From: Korobacter sp963758505
GTDB lineage: Bacteria; Acidobacteriota; Terriglobia; Terriglobales; Acidobacteriaceae
Direction of reading: 5' to 3'
Assembly (NCBI GenBank): GCA_963758505.1
Contig: CAVWVJ010000001.1
Location: 806,001-870,000, forward strand
DNA length: 64,000 bases
Both the position numbers and the translations under genes were made by a program. Position 1 is the first letter of the stretch; every line of letters begins with the position of its first letter. Below, in pieces: positions 40,037 through 48,278 of this stretch. The notes under the pieces are model-generated. The model had not been told where the DNA came from. It was given only the letters and a program-made list of their open reading frames with translations, and ran no database searches.

Positions 40037-42604
40037 ATGGCCCGCCAATCCATTGCCGAATTCGTTCCGGCGTTCCTGAATCTCGGGGACGAAATCGCCT
40101 ACGTGCAGCGAAAAGGCTACCGCACCCAGCGATGGTCCTACCGCGACGTGGCGGAGCTCGCGTTTCGCTTTGCGCGGGAGCTCGACGCCCGGCAAATTGC
40201 CAAGGGATCGCGGGTTCTGCTGTGGGGTGAGAGCGGTGCGGAGTGGGTGGCCGTCTTCCTGGGATGCGCTTTGCGCGGAGTAGTGGTGGTTCCCATGGAC
40301 CACATCGCGTCGGCGGAGTTCGCCGACCGCGTGGCTTCCGAAGTAGATGCAAGTCTGGCCGTGCTTTCGCGCGATGTCGTGTCCGGAGCGAGGGTCTCGG
40401 CAATTCCCAGACTGCTGCTGGAGGAGTTGCCGGAGACTCTGGCGAGGCACGCGGGCGATCCTGGGGAGCCGGGGAAAATCGATCCGAGCGACGTTCTCGA
40501 GATTGTCTTCACTTCGGGCACCACGGCGGAGCCGAAGGGAGTCGTCCTCTCTCACGGCAACGTGCTCTCGAACCTGGAACCGATCGAGCGGGAGATCGAG
40601 AAATACAGGAAATACGAGCGGATCTTCCATCCGCTGCGGTTCTTGAATGCGCTGCCGCTGAGCCATGTCTTCGGGCAGTTTTTGGGGATCTTCATTCCGC
40701 ACCTGCTCGGGGCAGCCGTGTTTTTTCCGGAGACGCTCAACCCAGGCGAGGTCATCCGGACGATCAAGCGCGAGCGGATCAGCGTGCTGATCGCGGTGCC
40801 GCGAGTCTTGCAATCGTTAAAGGAGAAAATTGAGCGGGACCTGGAAGCCAAAGGCAAGCTCGAGAGCTTTCGAAGACACTGGGCGGCGGCGGATGGCAAG
40901 CATTTCGCGGCACGCTGGTGGCGGATGCGGGAGATCCATAGCCTGTTCGGATGGAAGTTCTGGGCATTTATCTCGGGCGGCGCGGCGCTGGATGCGGAGA
41001 CCGAGGAGTTCTGGCGGCGGATGGCCTTCGGCGTGGTGCAAGGCTATGGGCTGACGGAAACAACCTCGCTGATCAGCCTGAACCATCCATTTGCGATCGG
41101 CAAGAGATCGATTGGAAAGGTGCTGCCGGGACGCGAAGTAAAGCTCGCGGAAGATGGCGAGATCCTGGTGCGCGGCGCCGGCGTGGCGAGCGGATATTGG
41201 CAAGGGCGGGAGTTGCACGCGGTCGGCGACCGGGAGGGATGGTTTCAAACCGGAGACCTGGGTGCTCTCGATGAGCAGGGGAATCTTTACTTCAAGGGGC
41301 GCAAGAAGGATGTAATCGTCACGCCGGCTGGGCTGAATATCTACCCGGCGGATTTGGAAGTGGCATTGCGAGCGCAACCCGAGGTGCGCGATTGCGTGGT
41401 GATCGGCTTGGATCGAGGAGGCAATGCGGAGCCGTGCGCGGTGCTGTTGTTGCAGAACCGTTCGCTCGATCCGGCGCCGATTGTGCAGCGCGCCAATCGA
41501 TTGCTGGCCGATTTTCAGCAGTTGCGTGCCTGGTTTGTGTGGCCGGACGAAGATTTTCCGCGGACGCCGACGCAAAAGCCGCGGACAAACGTGATCCGCG
41601 AGGTAGTGACGCGCGCGCAGCAACCGGGCGGGGCGGCAGCGGAGAGCGGAACGCTGGGCGATCTGATTACGCGGATCACCGGGCGCGCAGCTTCTTTGCG
41701 GCCGGAGGCGCGGCTGGAAGACGATCTGCGTCTGAGTTCACTGGACCGCGTAGAGCTGCTGAGTGCGATCGAAGACCGCTACCAGGTGGACCTCAGCGAT
41801 TCGAGCTTGACGCCGGCGACCACGGTGGGCGACCTGGAGAAGCTCCTGCAGGCGCCAGCGCCGAAGCCGGTGGCAAGGCCCTACCCGCGATGGGCACAGA
41901 CGGTGGCGCCAGTGCGATGGATTCGCAATTTCGTGTATTCGGTGGTGACCTGGCCGTACACGGCAATCATGGCGAAGCCGACGATTGCCGGCCGTGAGCA
42001 TCTCGACAATGTAGGTGGGCCGCTGCTGATCGTGAGCAATCACGTTACGTATATCGATCTTGGTTTCATCCTGTATGCGTTGCCTCTGCGTCTGCGATAC
42101 CGGGTTGCCACTGGAATGCTGGGAGAGAGGCTATGGGCAATGCGCGCGGGGCAGTCGAGCGGGCACCGCGAACTGAATGCGCCGGTGAGTTTTTCGCCCG
42201 GCAACCTGCTTCGCCGGTGGATGAACCGGATCGACTACTTCCTGGTGGTGGCGCTGTTCAATGTATTCCCGCTGCCGCAGCAGTCGGGGATCCGCGAGAG
42301 CTTTGAGTTTGCGGGGGAGTCGGCGGACCGGGGGTTCAGCATCCTGGTGTTCCCCGAGGGTCGGCGGTCGGAAGATGGGACGCTGGGCGAGTTTCGCTCG
42401 GGAGTGGGCATGCTGGCGCAACGGCTCAACCTGCCGGTGCTCCCGATGCGGATCGATGGGCTCAAAGTGCTGGGACGGGCGAAGCGGCATTGGGCGAAGC
42501 GGGGAGAGATCGTGGTGCGGATCGGGGCGCCGGTGGCCGTGGACTCGGCGTTGAGCGCGGATGAGATTGCGAGAGAGTTGGAGAGAGCGGTTCGAGAGCT
42601 GTAG
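40037..42604 (+). CDS. Three-domain acyl-CoA/ACP ligase - acyl carrier - 1-acylglycerol-phosphate acyltransferase
   Basis: The 855-aa protein joins an AMP-forming ligase (about 1-535; FTSGTTAEPKGVVLSHGN, YGLTETTS, TGDLGALD), an acyl-carrier-like domain (about 540-610) and a PlsC acyltransferase (about 640-850; NHVTYID with His669/Asp674, FPEGRR). The carrier motif is SSLDRVEL rather than DSL, with Ser568 as the likely pantetheine site. It probably activates fatty acids and transfers them to lysophospholipid, like Aas, but with the domains reversed and a carrier between them. ATG 40037 is preferred over TTG 40013. A regulator gene lies upstream. Confidence 0.85.
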   Translation: MARQSIAEFVPAFLNLGDEIAYVQRKGYRTQRWSYRDVAELAFRFARELDARQIAKGSRVLLWGESGAEWVAVFLGCALRGVVVVPMDHIASAEFADRVASEVDASLAVLSRDVVSGARVSAIPRLLLEELPETLARHAGDPGEPGKIDPSDVLEIVFTSGTTAEPKGVVLSHGNVLSNLEPIEREIEKYRKYERIFHPLRFLNALPLSHVFGQFLGIFIPHLLGAAVFFPETLNPGEVIRTIKRERISVLIAVPRVLQSLKEKIERDLEAKGKLESFRRHWAAADGKHFAARWWRMREIHSLFGWKFWAFISGGAALDAETEEFWRRMAFGVVQGYGLTETTSLISLNHPFAIGKRSIGKVLPGREVKLAEDGEILVRGAGVASGYWQGRELHAVGDREGWFQTGDLGALDEQGNLYFKGRKKDVIVTPAGLNIYPADLEVALRAQPEVRDCVVIGLDRGGNAEPCAVLLLQNRSLDPAPIVQRANRLLADFQQLRAWFVWPDEDFPRTPTQKPRTNVIREVVTRAQQPGGAAAESGTLGDLITRITGRAASLRPEARLEDDLRLSSLDRVELLSAIEDRYQVDLSDSSLTPATTVGDLEKLLQAPAPKPVARPYPRWAQTVAPVRWIRNFVYSVVTWPYTAIMAKPTIAGREHLDNVGGPLLIVSNHVTYIDLGFILYALPLRLRYRVATGMLGERLWAMRAGQSSGHRELNAPVSFSPGNLLRRWMNRIDYFLVVALFNVFPLPQQSGIRESFEFAGESADRGFSILVFPEGRRSEDGTLGEFRSGVGMLAQRLNLPVLPMRIDGLKVLGRAKRHWAKRGEIVVRIGAPVAVDSALSADEIARELERAVREL

Positions 42605-42621
42605 TGCGGGAGTATTTGCGA

Positions 42622-42653
42622 CCCACCCTCCCTTCGGGAAGGGTGGGCACCCA
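42622..42653. repeat. CCCACnCTCC-type repeat, copy 2, with hairpin
   Basis: It matches 35440-35472. Here the unit folds into cccaccct/agggtggg plus ccc/ggg around TTC, with one bulged base. It lies 17 bp after the ligase fusion gene and might act as a terminator, though no T tract follows. Confidence 0.65.
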
Positions 42654-42777
42654 TTCTGAGAGTTCACATTGTTTTGGGGTAGGGGTCCTTCGACTTCGCG
42701 TCCTGCGGCCGCTCCGCTCAGGATGACAGCGGAGGGATCGACGCTCGTCGATTCCATTCGGACCCTGCCCAACCACC

Positions 42778-42827
42778 GGTGACGCCCGTCACATCCTCTT
42801 GGCCGGTGAATTGATACAACCTATATG
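42778..42827 (+). promoter_or_regulatory. CRP-type palindrome and promoter of the tricarboxylate block
   Basis: GGTGA-N6-TCACA (42778-42793) matches the CRP consensus at nine of ten positions. Downstream, TTGGCC (42799-42804), a 17-bp spacer and TATATG (42822-42827) form a plausible promoter. The palindrome's centre would be about 48 bp upstream of transcription start, near activator positions. The first gene starts at 42976. Confidence 0.45.
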
Positions 42828-42975
42828 GGATGGTCCGGCCTGCCCGCCCGCCTGCCTCAGCCCTTCGGGGTCCCCGACGAGCGCTCTCATGCGCTCGGTG
42901 GGGTGACAAGGCGCGGAGCCCGGCGCCAGCCGCGCGAAGAAGGCGCAGCTTGACCTCCGTTCTGGGAGCCCACTC

Positions 42976-43566
42976 ATGAACGACCTTGCAACTGCTCCAG
43001 GCAAAACCAAAATCTCGCGTGCCGAGTTCGAAGAACTCTGGCCGGAAGTTGCGTGGATCGACAATCCGCAACTGCGGGAGGCGGTCGCAAAGACGTGGCT
43101 GGTCGCGTTTGAGAGAAGCCCACTCACACCCGCGGACCTGAAGACGATTCCGTTCACGCTCCTCATCGCGAATTGCCCGACGACGTTCATGGAGCACAAG
43201 CGCTGCGTGGTGCACATCGCGAAAGATGCAGCCCACGCCATGCAGAACTTCATGGGAAACGCGCTGAAGATCGATGTCGATACGGTGATCGCAGGCGCGA
43301 TCCTGGCGGATGTCGGCAAGCTTCTCGAGTACGAAGTGAAGGGCGGTAAACCGCAGCAGAGCGAACGAGGCGAACGGTTGCGTCACCCGTTTACCGGAGT
43401 CGCCCTGGCGATGGAGTGCGGGGTGCCGGACGCGGTGTGCCACATCATCGCCGCGCACGCTGCGGAGGGCGACCTGGTGAAGCGCACCACTGAGGCGTTC
43501 ATTGTGCACCACGCAGATTTCATGGCGTACCTGCCATTCAAGAACGCCGCCAACCTGAAGAGATAA
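42976..43566 (+). CDS. HD-domain-like protein with altered metal-binding pair
   Basis: The 196-aa cytoplasmic protein has an HD-type fold: helix with His80 (KRCVVHIAKDAAHAM), the central motif GAILADVGKLLEYE, HPFTGVALAMECGVP, HIIAAHAAEGD and IVHHADF. In active HD hydrolases the central motif is HD; here it is Ala111-Asp112, so one metal ligand is lost while the other histidines and the last Asp are kept. It may be a weak hydrolase or a binding protein. It heads the tricarboxylate block; the PrpD-family gene begins 9 bp downstream. Confidence 0.75.
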   Translation: MNDLATAPGKTKISRAEFEELWPEVAWIDNPQLREAVAKTWLVAFERSPLTPADLKTIPFTLLIANCPTTFMEHKRCVVHIAKDAAHAMQNFMGNALKIDVDTVIAGAILADVGKLLEYEVKGGKPQQSERGERLRHPFTGVALAMECGVPDAVCHIIAAHAAEGDLVKRTTEAFIVHHADFMAYLPFKNAANLKR

Positions 43567-43575
43567 GAGGACAAA

Positions 43576-44985
43576 ATGGCAACCGTTGCGACAAGTGTGA
43601 AGGACTCCGCGAAGCCGACCATCACAGCAGACATGGCGCGATTTGCCGCGGAACTCCAGTTCGAAGATCTTTCGCAAGAGGCGGTTTACGAGGCCAAGCG
43701 CTTCCTGCTGGATTCCATCGGCTGCGCTCTTGGCGGCTACCAGCAGCACGACGTGAAGATCGCGCTCGGGGTGATGGAAGAGATTGCCGCTTCCGGGCCG
43801 TGCACGGTCATCGGTACGGGCCAACAGGTGGATCCTGTTTCGGCGTCGCTGCTGAATGCGCTGATGATCCGTTGCATGGACTACAACGATATCTACTGGA
43901 AGCAAGACCCATGTCATCCATCGGATATCTTTCCCGCTGCGATTGCGGGAGCGGAACGCACCGGGACTGGCGGCAAGGAGCTGATTGTCGGACTGGTGCT
44001 GGGGCATGAGTTCGAGATGCGCTTGTGCGAGGCGGCTTTTCCGGGAATCCGCGAGCGCGGGTGGCACCACGCGACCCTGACGGCGTTTGTTTCGCCAATT
44101 GTGGCGGGGCGGATGCTGCATCTTTCCGCCGAGGAGATCCAGCATGCCATTGGCATCTCGGCGTCGCCGCGGGTGACGCTGGGCGCGGTGACCGCGGGCA
44201 AGCTGACGATGATGAAGAATACCGTCGATCCGCTGGCCACGCAGTCCGGCGTGTTCGCAGCCCTGCTGGCAGAAAAGGGATACACGGGCCCTGAGCACGT
44301 GATCGACGGCAAAGAAGGACTGGTGCACTGCTTCGGTCCCGACTGGAAGCTGAACCTGCTCACGGATGGCCTCGGTGAATCGTGGCGGATCACGCAATGC
44401 GGGATGAAGGCGTTTCCGACCGAGGCACTCACGCATACGCCGATTTCCGCGGTGCTGGGCATTGTGAAGGATCAGGATCTGAAGCCGGAAGAGATTCTCG
44501 AAGTGCATGTGCGCACCACGGCGCGCGGAGCCGATATCCTGAGCGATCCGAGCAAATACGATCCGCACACGAAAGAGACCGCGGACCACTCACTGCCGTA
44601 TGTAATCGCCGCCGCAATTGCCGAGCGCCAGGTGACGCCACTGCAATTCGAGATGCGAAAGATCATGGATCCGCGCATCCGCGAACAACTGCACAAAATC
44701 GTGGTGGTCGCCGATGCCGACATTGAACGCGTCTTTCCGGCTCTGCAGCGGGTGATCGTGAAGATCACGACGGTCGATGGGCGCAGTTTCGAGAAGCAGC
44801 TCGACTATCCGAAAGGCGATCCGCGGAACCGGCTCAGCGACAAAGAAGTGGAAGAGAAGTTTGAAGCGCTCTCCGATGGCGTGCTGTCGCGGCCGGGGCA
44901 ACAGTGCATTGTGGACGCGACGTGGGACCTGGAAGACTTCGCGAACGTGACGGAGTACATGCAATTGCTGAAGGTCCAGAAGTAA
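43576..44985 (+). CDS. MmgE/PrpD-family protein (2-methylcitrate dehydratase-like)
   Basis: The 469-aa protein has the two-domain MmgE/PrpD fold: ILDSIGCALGG-like FLLDSIGCALGGY near the start, MDYNDIY, HPSDIFPAAIA and later KAFPTEALTH. Family members dehydrate 2-methylcitrate or decarboxylate cis-aconitate, and some remain unassigned. Here it precedes an aconitase-family enzyme, so a tricarboxylate substrate is likely; I cannot say which. Length is typical. The aconitase-family gene follows 14 bp later. Confidence 0.88.
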   Translation: MATVATSVKDSAKPTITADMARFAAELQFEDLSQEAVYEAKRFLLDSIGCALGGYQQHDVKIALGVMEEIAASGPCTVIGTGQQVDPVSASLLNALMIRCMDYNDIYWKQDPCHPSDIFPAAIAGAERTGTGGKELIVGLVLGHEFEMRLCEAAFPGIRERGWHHATLTAFVSPIVAGRMLHLSAEEIQHAIGISASPRVTLGAVTAGKLTMMKNTVDPLATQSGVFAALLAEKGYTGPEHVIDGKEGLVHCFGPDWKLNLLTDGLGESWRITQCGMKAFPTEALTHTPISAVLGIVKDQDLKPEEILEVHVRTTARGADILSDPSKYDPHTKETADHSLPYVIAAAIAERQVTPLQFEMRKIMDPRIREQLHKIVVVADADIERVFPALQRVIVKITTVDGRSFEKQLDYPKGDPRNRLSDKEVEEKFEALSDGVLSRPGQQCIVDATWDLEDFANVTEYMQLLKVQK

Positions 44986-44999
44986 CAACAGGAGGCAGT

Positions 45000-46964
45000 G
45001 TGAGCCAGACCGTTGTCGAAAAGATTGCGCAACTGCACATGGCCGAGGGACCGAAGCGCAACCTGCGCGCGGGCGATTTTCTCTCGATCCGTCCGCTGCA
45101 CGTGATGACCCACGACAACACCTCGGCGGTGCTGAAGAAGTTCAAGGCAATTGGCGCTACCAGGGTAAAGAACTCGCGGCAACCGGTGTTCGCGATGGAT
45201 CACGACATCCAGAACACAGCGGAAGAGAACCTGAAGAAGTATCGCGCGATCGAGAGCTTTGCGCATGCACAGGGGATTGACTGCTTCGTGGCCGGGACCG
45301 GGATTGGGCACCAGATCATGGTGGAGCGCGGGTATGTAGTTCCAGGGTCGTTCGTGGTCGCCTCCGACTCACACTCGAATATGTATGGAGCTCTCGGAGC
45401 GGTAGGCACGCCGGTGGTGCGGACCGATGCCGCCGCGATCTGGGCGACCGGCGAGTTCTGGTGGTCGATTCCGCGCAGCATCCAGGTGGTGCTCGACGGC
45501 AAGCTGCAGCCGGGCGTGAGCGGGAAGGATGTGATCATCACCCTGTGCGGGCTCTACAACAAGGATGAGGTGCTGAACGCGGCGCTGGAATTCGGTGGAC
45601 CGGGCGTAGCCACGTTGACCATGGATGAACGTTTGTCGATTGCCAACATGACCACGGAGTGGGGCGCGCTGGCCGGATGGTTCCCGGTGGACCAGGTCGC
45701 GATCAGCTACTTGCGCCAGCGGCATGCGATCCAGCGATGGCAGGGAGCGGAGCGATATTCGGAAGAGGATCTGCTGCGCTGGGCACGCGCGCCGATCGGA
45801 CCGGATAAAGATGCGCAATATGCCGCGCGCATCGAACTTGACCTTTCGCAGGTGACGCCGCATGTGTCCGGACCGGACACGGTACAGGCGATGCAATCGG
45901 TCGCGCAGATCGAAGAGAAGAAGATTCCGATCCAGAAGGCGTACCTGGTGTCGTGCGTCAACTCGCGGCTCTCGGATCTGGAGGCGGCGGCGCGCGTGTT
46001 GGCAGGGAAGAAGATTGCAGACGGGGTGAAGTTCTACGTAGCGCCTGCTTCGAAACAAGTACAAGAAGAGGCGGAGAAGCGCGGGGTATGGAAGACGCTG
46101 CTCGATTGCGGCGCGACGGCGCTGCCGGCAGGATGCGGTCCCTGTATCGGCCTGGGAACGGGATTGCTGGAGGCGAGCGAAGTCGGCATCAGCGCCACCA
46201 ATCGGAACTTCAAGGGCCGCATGGGATCGCGCGAGGCGCAGTGCTATTTGGCGAGTCCGGAGGTGGTAGCGGCAAGTGCGCTCGCTGGATACATCGCCGG
46301 AGCGGTGCAGTTTGCGCATGCCGATCCCGCGATTCGGATGACGAACTTTGTTCCAGCGGAAAGCCGGGCAGAAAAGGTGGCGATTCTCGAGGGATTCCCA
46401 TCCTCGGTGCGCGGGCGCCTCGTCTTTTTGCCGCAAGACAACCTGAATACCGATGGAATCTACGGCAAGGACTACACCTATCGCGAAGACATGACGGCGG
46501 CGATGATGGCGAAGGTCGTGATGGAAAACTACGATCCCGAATTCGGCGTCCGCGCCCAGGCGGGGGATGTGATCGTAGGCGGCTTCAACTTCGGTACCGG
46601 TTCCAGTCGCGAGCAGGCGGTCACGGCGCTCAAGGCGAAGGGGATCCCGCTGATCATCGCCGGAAGTTTCTCGCAGACCTACCTGCGCAATGCGTTCAAC
46701 AACGGCTTTCTCTGCATCGAGACGCCGGAGTTCGTGGTGAAGATGAAGTCGGTTTTCGCGGACGCGATTGCGAACAAAGAAAAAACAATCATTCCCGGCG
46801 ATGAGGTCGAGATCGATTTCGCCTCCAGTTCGTTGCGGTATGGCGGCGAGACGTTCAGCTTCCCGGCGCTGGGCAGCGTGCCGCAATCGCTGGTGATTGC
46901 CGGTGGTATCGAAAATCTGGTTGCGCAGCGGCTGGGATTGCAGGCCGCTGCCGCCGTGAAGTAA
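45000..46964 (+). CDS. Aconitase-family hydratase, large and small domains in one chain
   Basis: The 654-aa protein has the aconitase/isopropylmalate isomerase large part (about 1-450) with Fe-S cysteines Cys319 (LVSCVNSR) and Cys379/Cys382 (CGPC), followed by the swivelling small domain (about 500-650; GFNFGTGSSREQAV, SFSQTYLRNAFNNG). Substrate-loop features resemble homoaconitase/LeuCD rather than AcnA, so it may isomerise citrate, homocitrate, methylcitrate or a related acid. It starts at GTG 45000 with AGGAGG upstream. It is followed by an isocitrate dehydrogenase-family gene 38 bp away. Confidence 0.87.
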   Translation: MSQTVVEKIAQLHMAEGPKRNLRAGDFLSIRPLHVMTHDNTSAVLKKFKAIGATRVKNSRQPVFAMDHDIQNTAEENLKKYRAIESFAHAQGIDCFVAGTGIGHQIMVERGYVVPGSFVVASDSHSNMYGALGAVGTPVVRTDAAAIWATGEFWWSIPRSIQVVLDGKLQPGVSGKDVIITLCGLYNKDEVLNAALEFGGPGVATLTMDERLSIANMTTEWGALAGWFPVDQVAISYLRQRHAIQRWQGAERYSEEDLLRWARAPIGPDKDAQYAARIELDLSQVTPHVSGPDTVQAMQSVAQIEEKKIPIQKAYLVSCVNSRLSDLEAAARVLAGKKIADGVKFYVAPASKQVQEEAEKRGVWKTLLDCGATALPAGCGPCIGLGTGLLEASEVGISATNRNFKGRMGSREAQCYLASPEVVAASALAGYIAGAVQFAHADPAIRMTNFVPAESRAEKVAILEGFPSSVRGRLVFLPQDNLNTDGIYGKDYTYREDMTAAMMAKVVMENYDPEFGVRAQAGDVIVGGFNFGTGSSREQAVTALKAKGIPLIIAGSFSQTYLRNAFNNGFLCIETPEFVVKMKSVFADAIANKEKTIIPGDEVEIDFASSSLRYGGETFSFPALGSVPQSLVIAGGIENLVAQRLGLQAAAAVK

Positions 46965-47002
46965 CCGTTTGTCGCGGCATCTTTGCCGCCAGGAGATTAA
47001 GA

Positions 47003-48211
47003 ATGGCTCGTCCTACGATTGTTACGATGCCGGGAGATGGGATCGGCAACCAGGTCCTGCCCCAGGCGTTGCGCGTCCTCGAAGCTGTCGGATTCCAGGC
47101 CGACTACGTGCATGCGGATATCGGCTGGGAGTGCTGGTGCAACGAAGGCAATGCGTTGCCGCAACGCACCATTGAGCTCTTACGCCGGCACAAGCTGGGC
47201 CTGTTCGGCGCGATTACGAGTAAGCCGAAGAAGGCGGCGGATGCTGAGTTGAAGCCGGAACTGCGCGGCAAGGGCTATTCCTATTTCAGCCCGATCGTGA
47301 CCATGCGGCAGCTCTTCAACCTGGATGTTTGCCTGCGGCCGTGCCTGTCCTTCCCGGGGAATCCGCTGAATTTCGTGCGCCAGACCACCTGCGGAGGATT
47401 CGAAGAGCCGCTCGTGAATGTTGTGGTCTTTCGGCAGAACACCGAGGGTTTGTACGCGGGAGTGGAGTGGACGAATCCGCCGGCCAACGTGCGCGAGGCC
47501 CTAGAGACGCACCCGAAGTTTAAGCCGTTCGCCGACACGCCCGGCGAAGACCTGGCGATCTCGGTGCGCATCATCACGCGCAAGAATGCCCGGCGCATCT
47601 GCGAGGCAGCGTTCCGGCATGCCCGCAAGTTTGGATACAAGAGCGTGACCATCTGCGAGAAGCCCAACGTGCTGCGCGAAACCAGCGGCATGATGGAAGA
47701 GGCTGCGAAGCAGGTGCAGAAGGAATTTCCGGAGATCCAGCTGTGGTCCACCAACATCGACGCGCAGACGATGTGGCTGACGAAGAATCCCGAGGACTAC
47801 GGCGTGATCGTCGCCAGCAATCTCTTCGGCGACGTGATCTCGGATGCCTTCGCGGGACTGGTGGGCGGCCTGGGCTTCGCGGCCAGCGGCAACATCGGGG
47901 AAGAGGTAGCGGTCTTCGAGCCGACGCACGGCTCGGCGCCGAAATATGCCGAGCTTGATCCGCCGATCGTGAATCCGATCGCAATGATCCTCTCGGCAGC
48001 CATGCTGCTCGACCACATTGGTGAAGCCGATAAGGCCAACCGCATCCGCAAGGCAATCGCCGCCGTGATCGCGGAAGGCAAGGTCCGGACTTACGACATG
48101 ATGAGGTTCTCCGGAGGAGCGAGTTCGATCGCACGAGGCGCTGCTTCGACGGTAGAGATGACGGACGCGATCCTGGCACGCGTGGAAACAGCAGTGGCGG
48201 CCGCCCGATGA
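47003..48211 (+). CDS. Isocitrate/isopropylmalate dehydrogenase-family protein
   Basis: The 402-aa oxidative decarboxylase has the family start PTIVTMPGDGIGNQV, substrate-binding FRQNTEGLYAG, RIITRKNARR, the metal-binding Asp region NLFGDVISDAFAGLVGG and cofactor loop EPTHGSAPKYAE. It should oxidise a 2-hydroxy tri- or dicarboxylic acid, most simply isocitrate made by the preceding aconitase-family enzyme. NAD or NADP preference is not certain. ATG 47003 has AGGAG 8 bp upstream. A terminator-like hairpin follows at 48229. Confidence 0.88.
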   Translation: MARPTIVTMPGDGIGNQVLPQALRVLEAVGFQADYVHADIGWECWCNEGNALPQRTIELLRRHKLGLFGAITSKPKKAADAELKPELRGKGYSYFSPIVTMRQLFNLDVCLRPCLSFPGNPLNFVRQTTCGGFEEPLVNVVVFRQNTEGLYAGVEWTNPPANVREALETHPKFKPFADTPGEDLAISVRIITRKNARRICEAAFRHARKFGYKSVTICEKPNVLRETSGMMEEAAKQVQKEFPEIQLWSTNIDAQTMWLTKNPEDYGVIVASNLFGDVISDAFAGLVGGLGFAASGNIGEEVAVFEPTHGSAPKYAELDPPIVNPIAMILSAAMLLDHIGEADKANRIRKAIAAVIAEGKVRTYDMMRFSGGASSIARGAASTVEMTDAILARVETAVAAAR

Positions 48212-48228
48212 GCTTGCGGTGACAGAAG

Positions 48229-48263
48229 AGCCCCGGACGCAAACCAGCGTACCGGGGCTTTTC
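48229..48263 (+). terminator. Hairpin between the dehydrogenase and the citrate lyase genes
   Basis: An 8-bp stem (48229-48236 with 48252-48259, agccccgg/ccggggct), a 15-nt loop and tttc follow the dehydrogenase stop by 17 bp. It may end or attenuate transcription before the citrate lyase genes. The T run is short. Confidence 0.55.
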
Positions 48264-48278
48264 AAAGAGAGGAAGAGG

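Larger units (their letters stand above)
42605..42975. other. 370-bp gap with dispersed repeats and CRP-type promoter region
   Basis: It holds repeat 42622-42653, a segment rich in cttcg/ctccgctc ending in ggatgacag (about 42689-42728) like spacer sequences elsewhere in the window, and the CRP-type site with promoter (42778-42827). The last 140 bp are GC-rich with short inverted repeats (for example gagcgc/gcgctc near 42878-42897). No gene is visible. Confidence 0.55.

Noticed and set aside
42718..44589. Long minus-strand open frame (623 codons) opposite the HD and PrpD genes
   Set aside because: The plus strand encodes recognisable families over most of the span; the antisense product is His/Arg-rich with no motif. 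It is a by-product of high GC codon use.
45369..46886. Minus-strand open frame of 505 codons opposite the aconitase-family gene
   Set aside because: No family features; the sense strand has all aconitase motifs.
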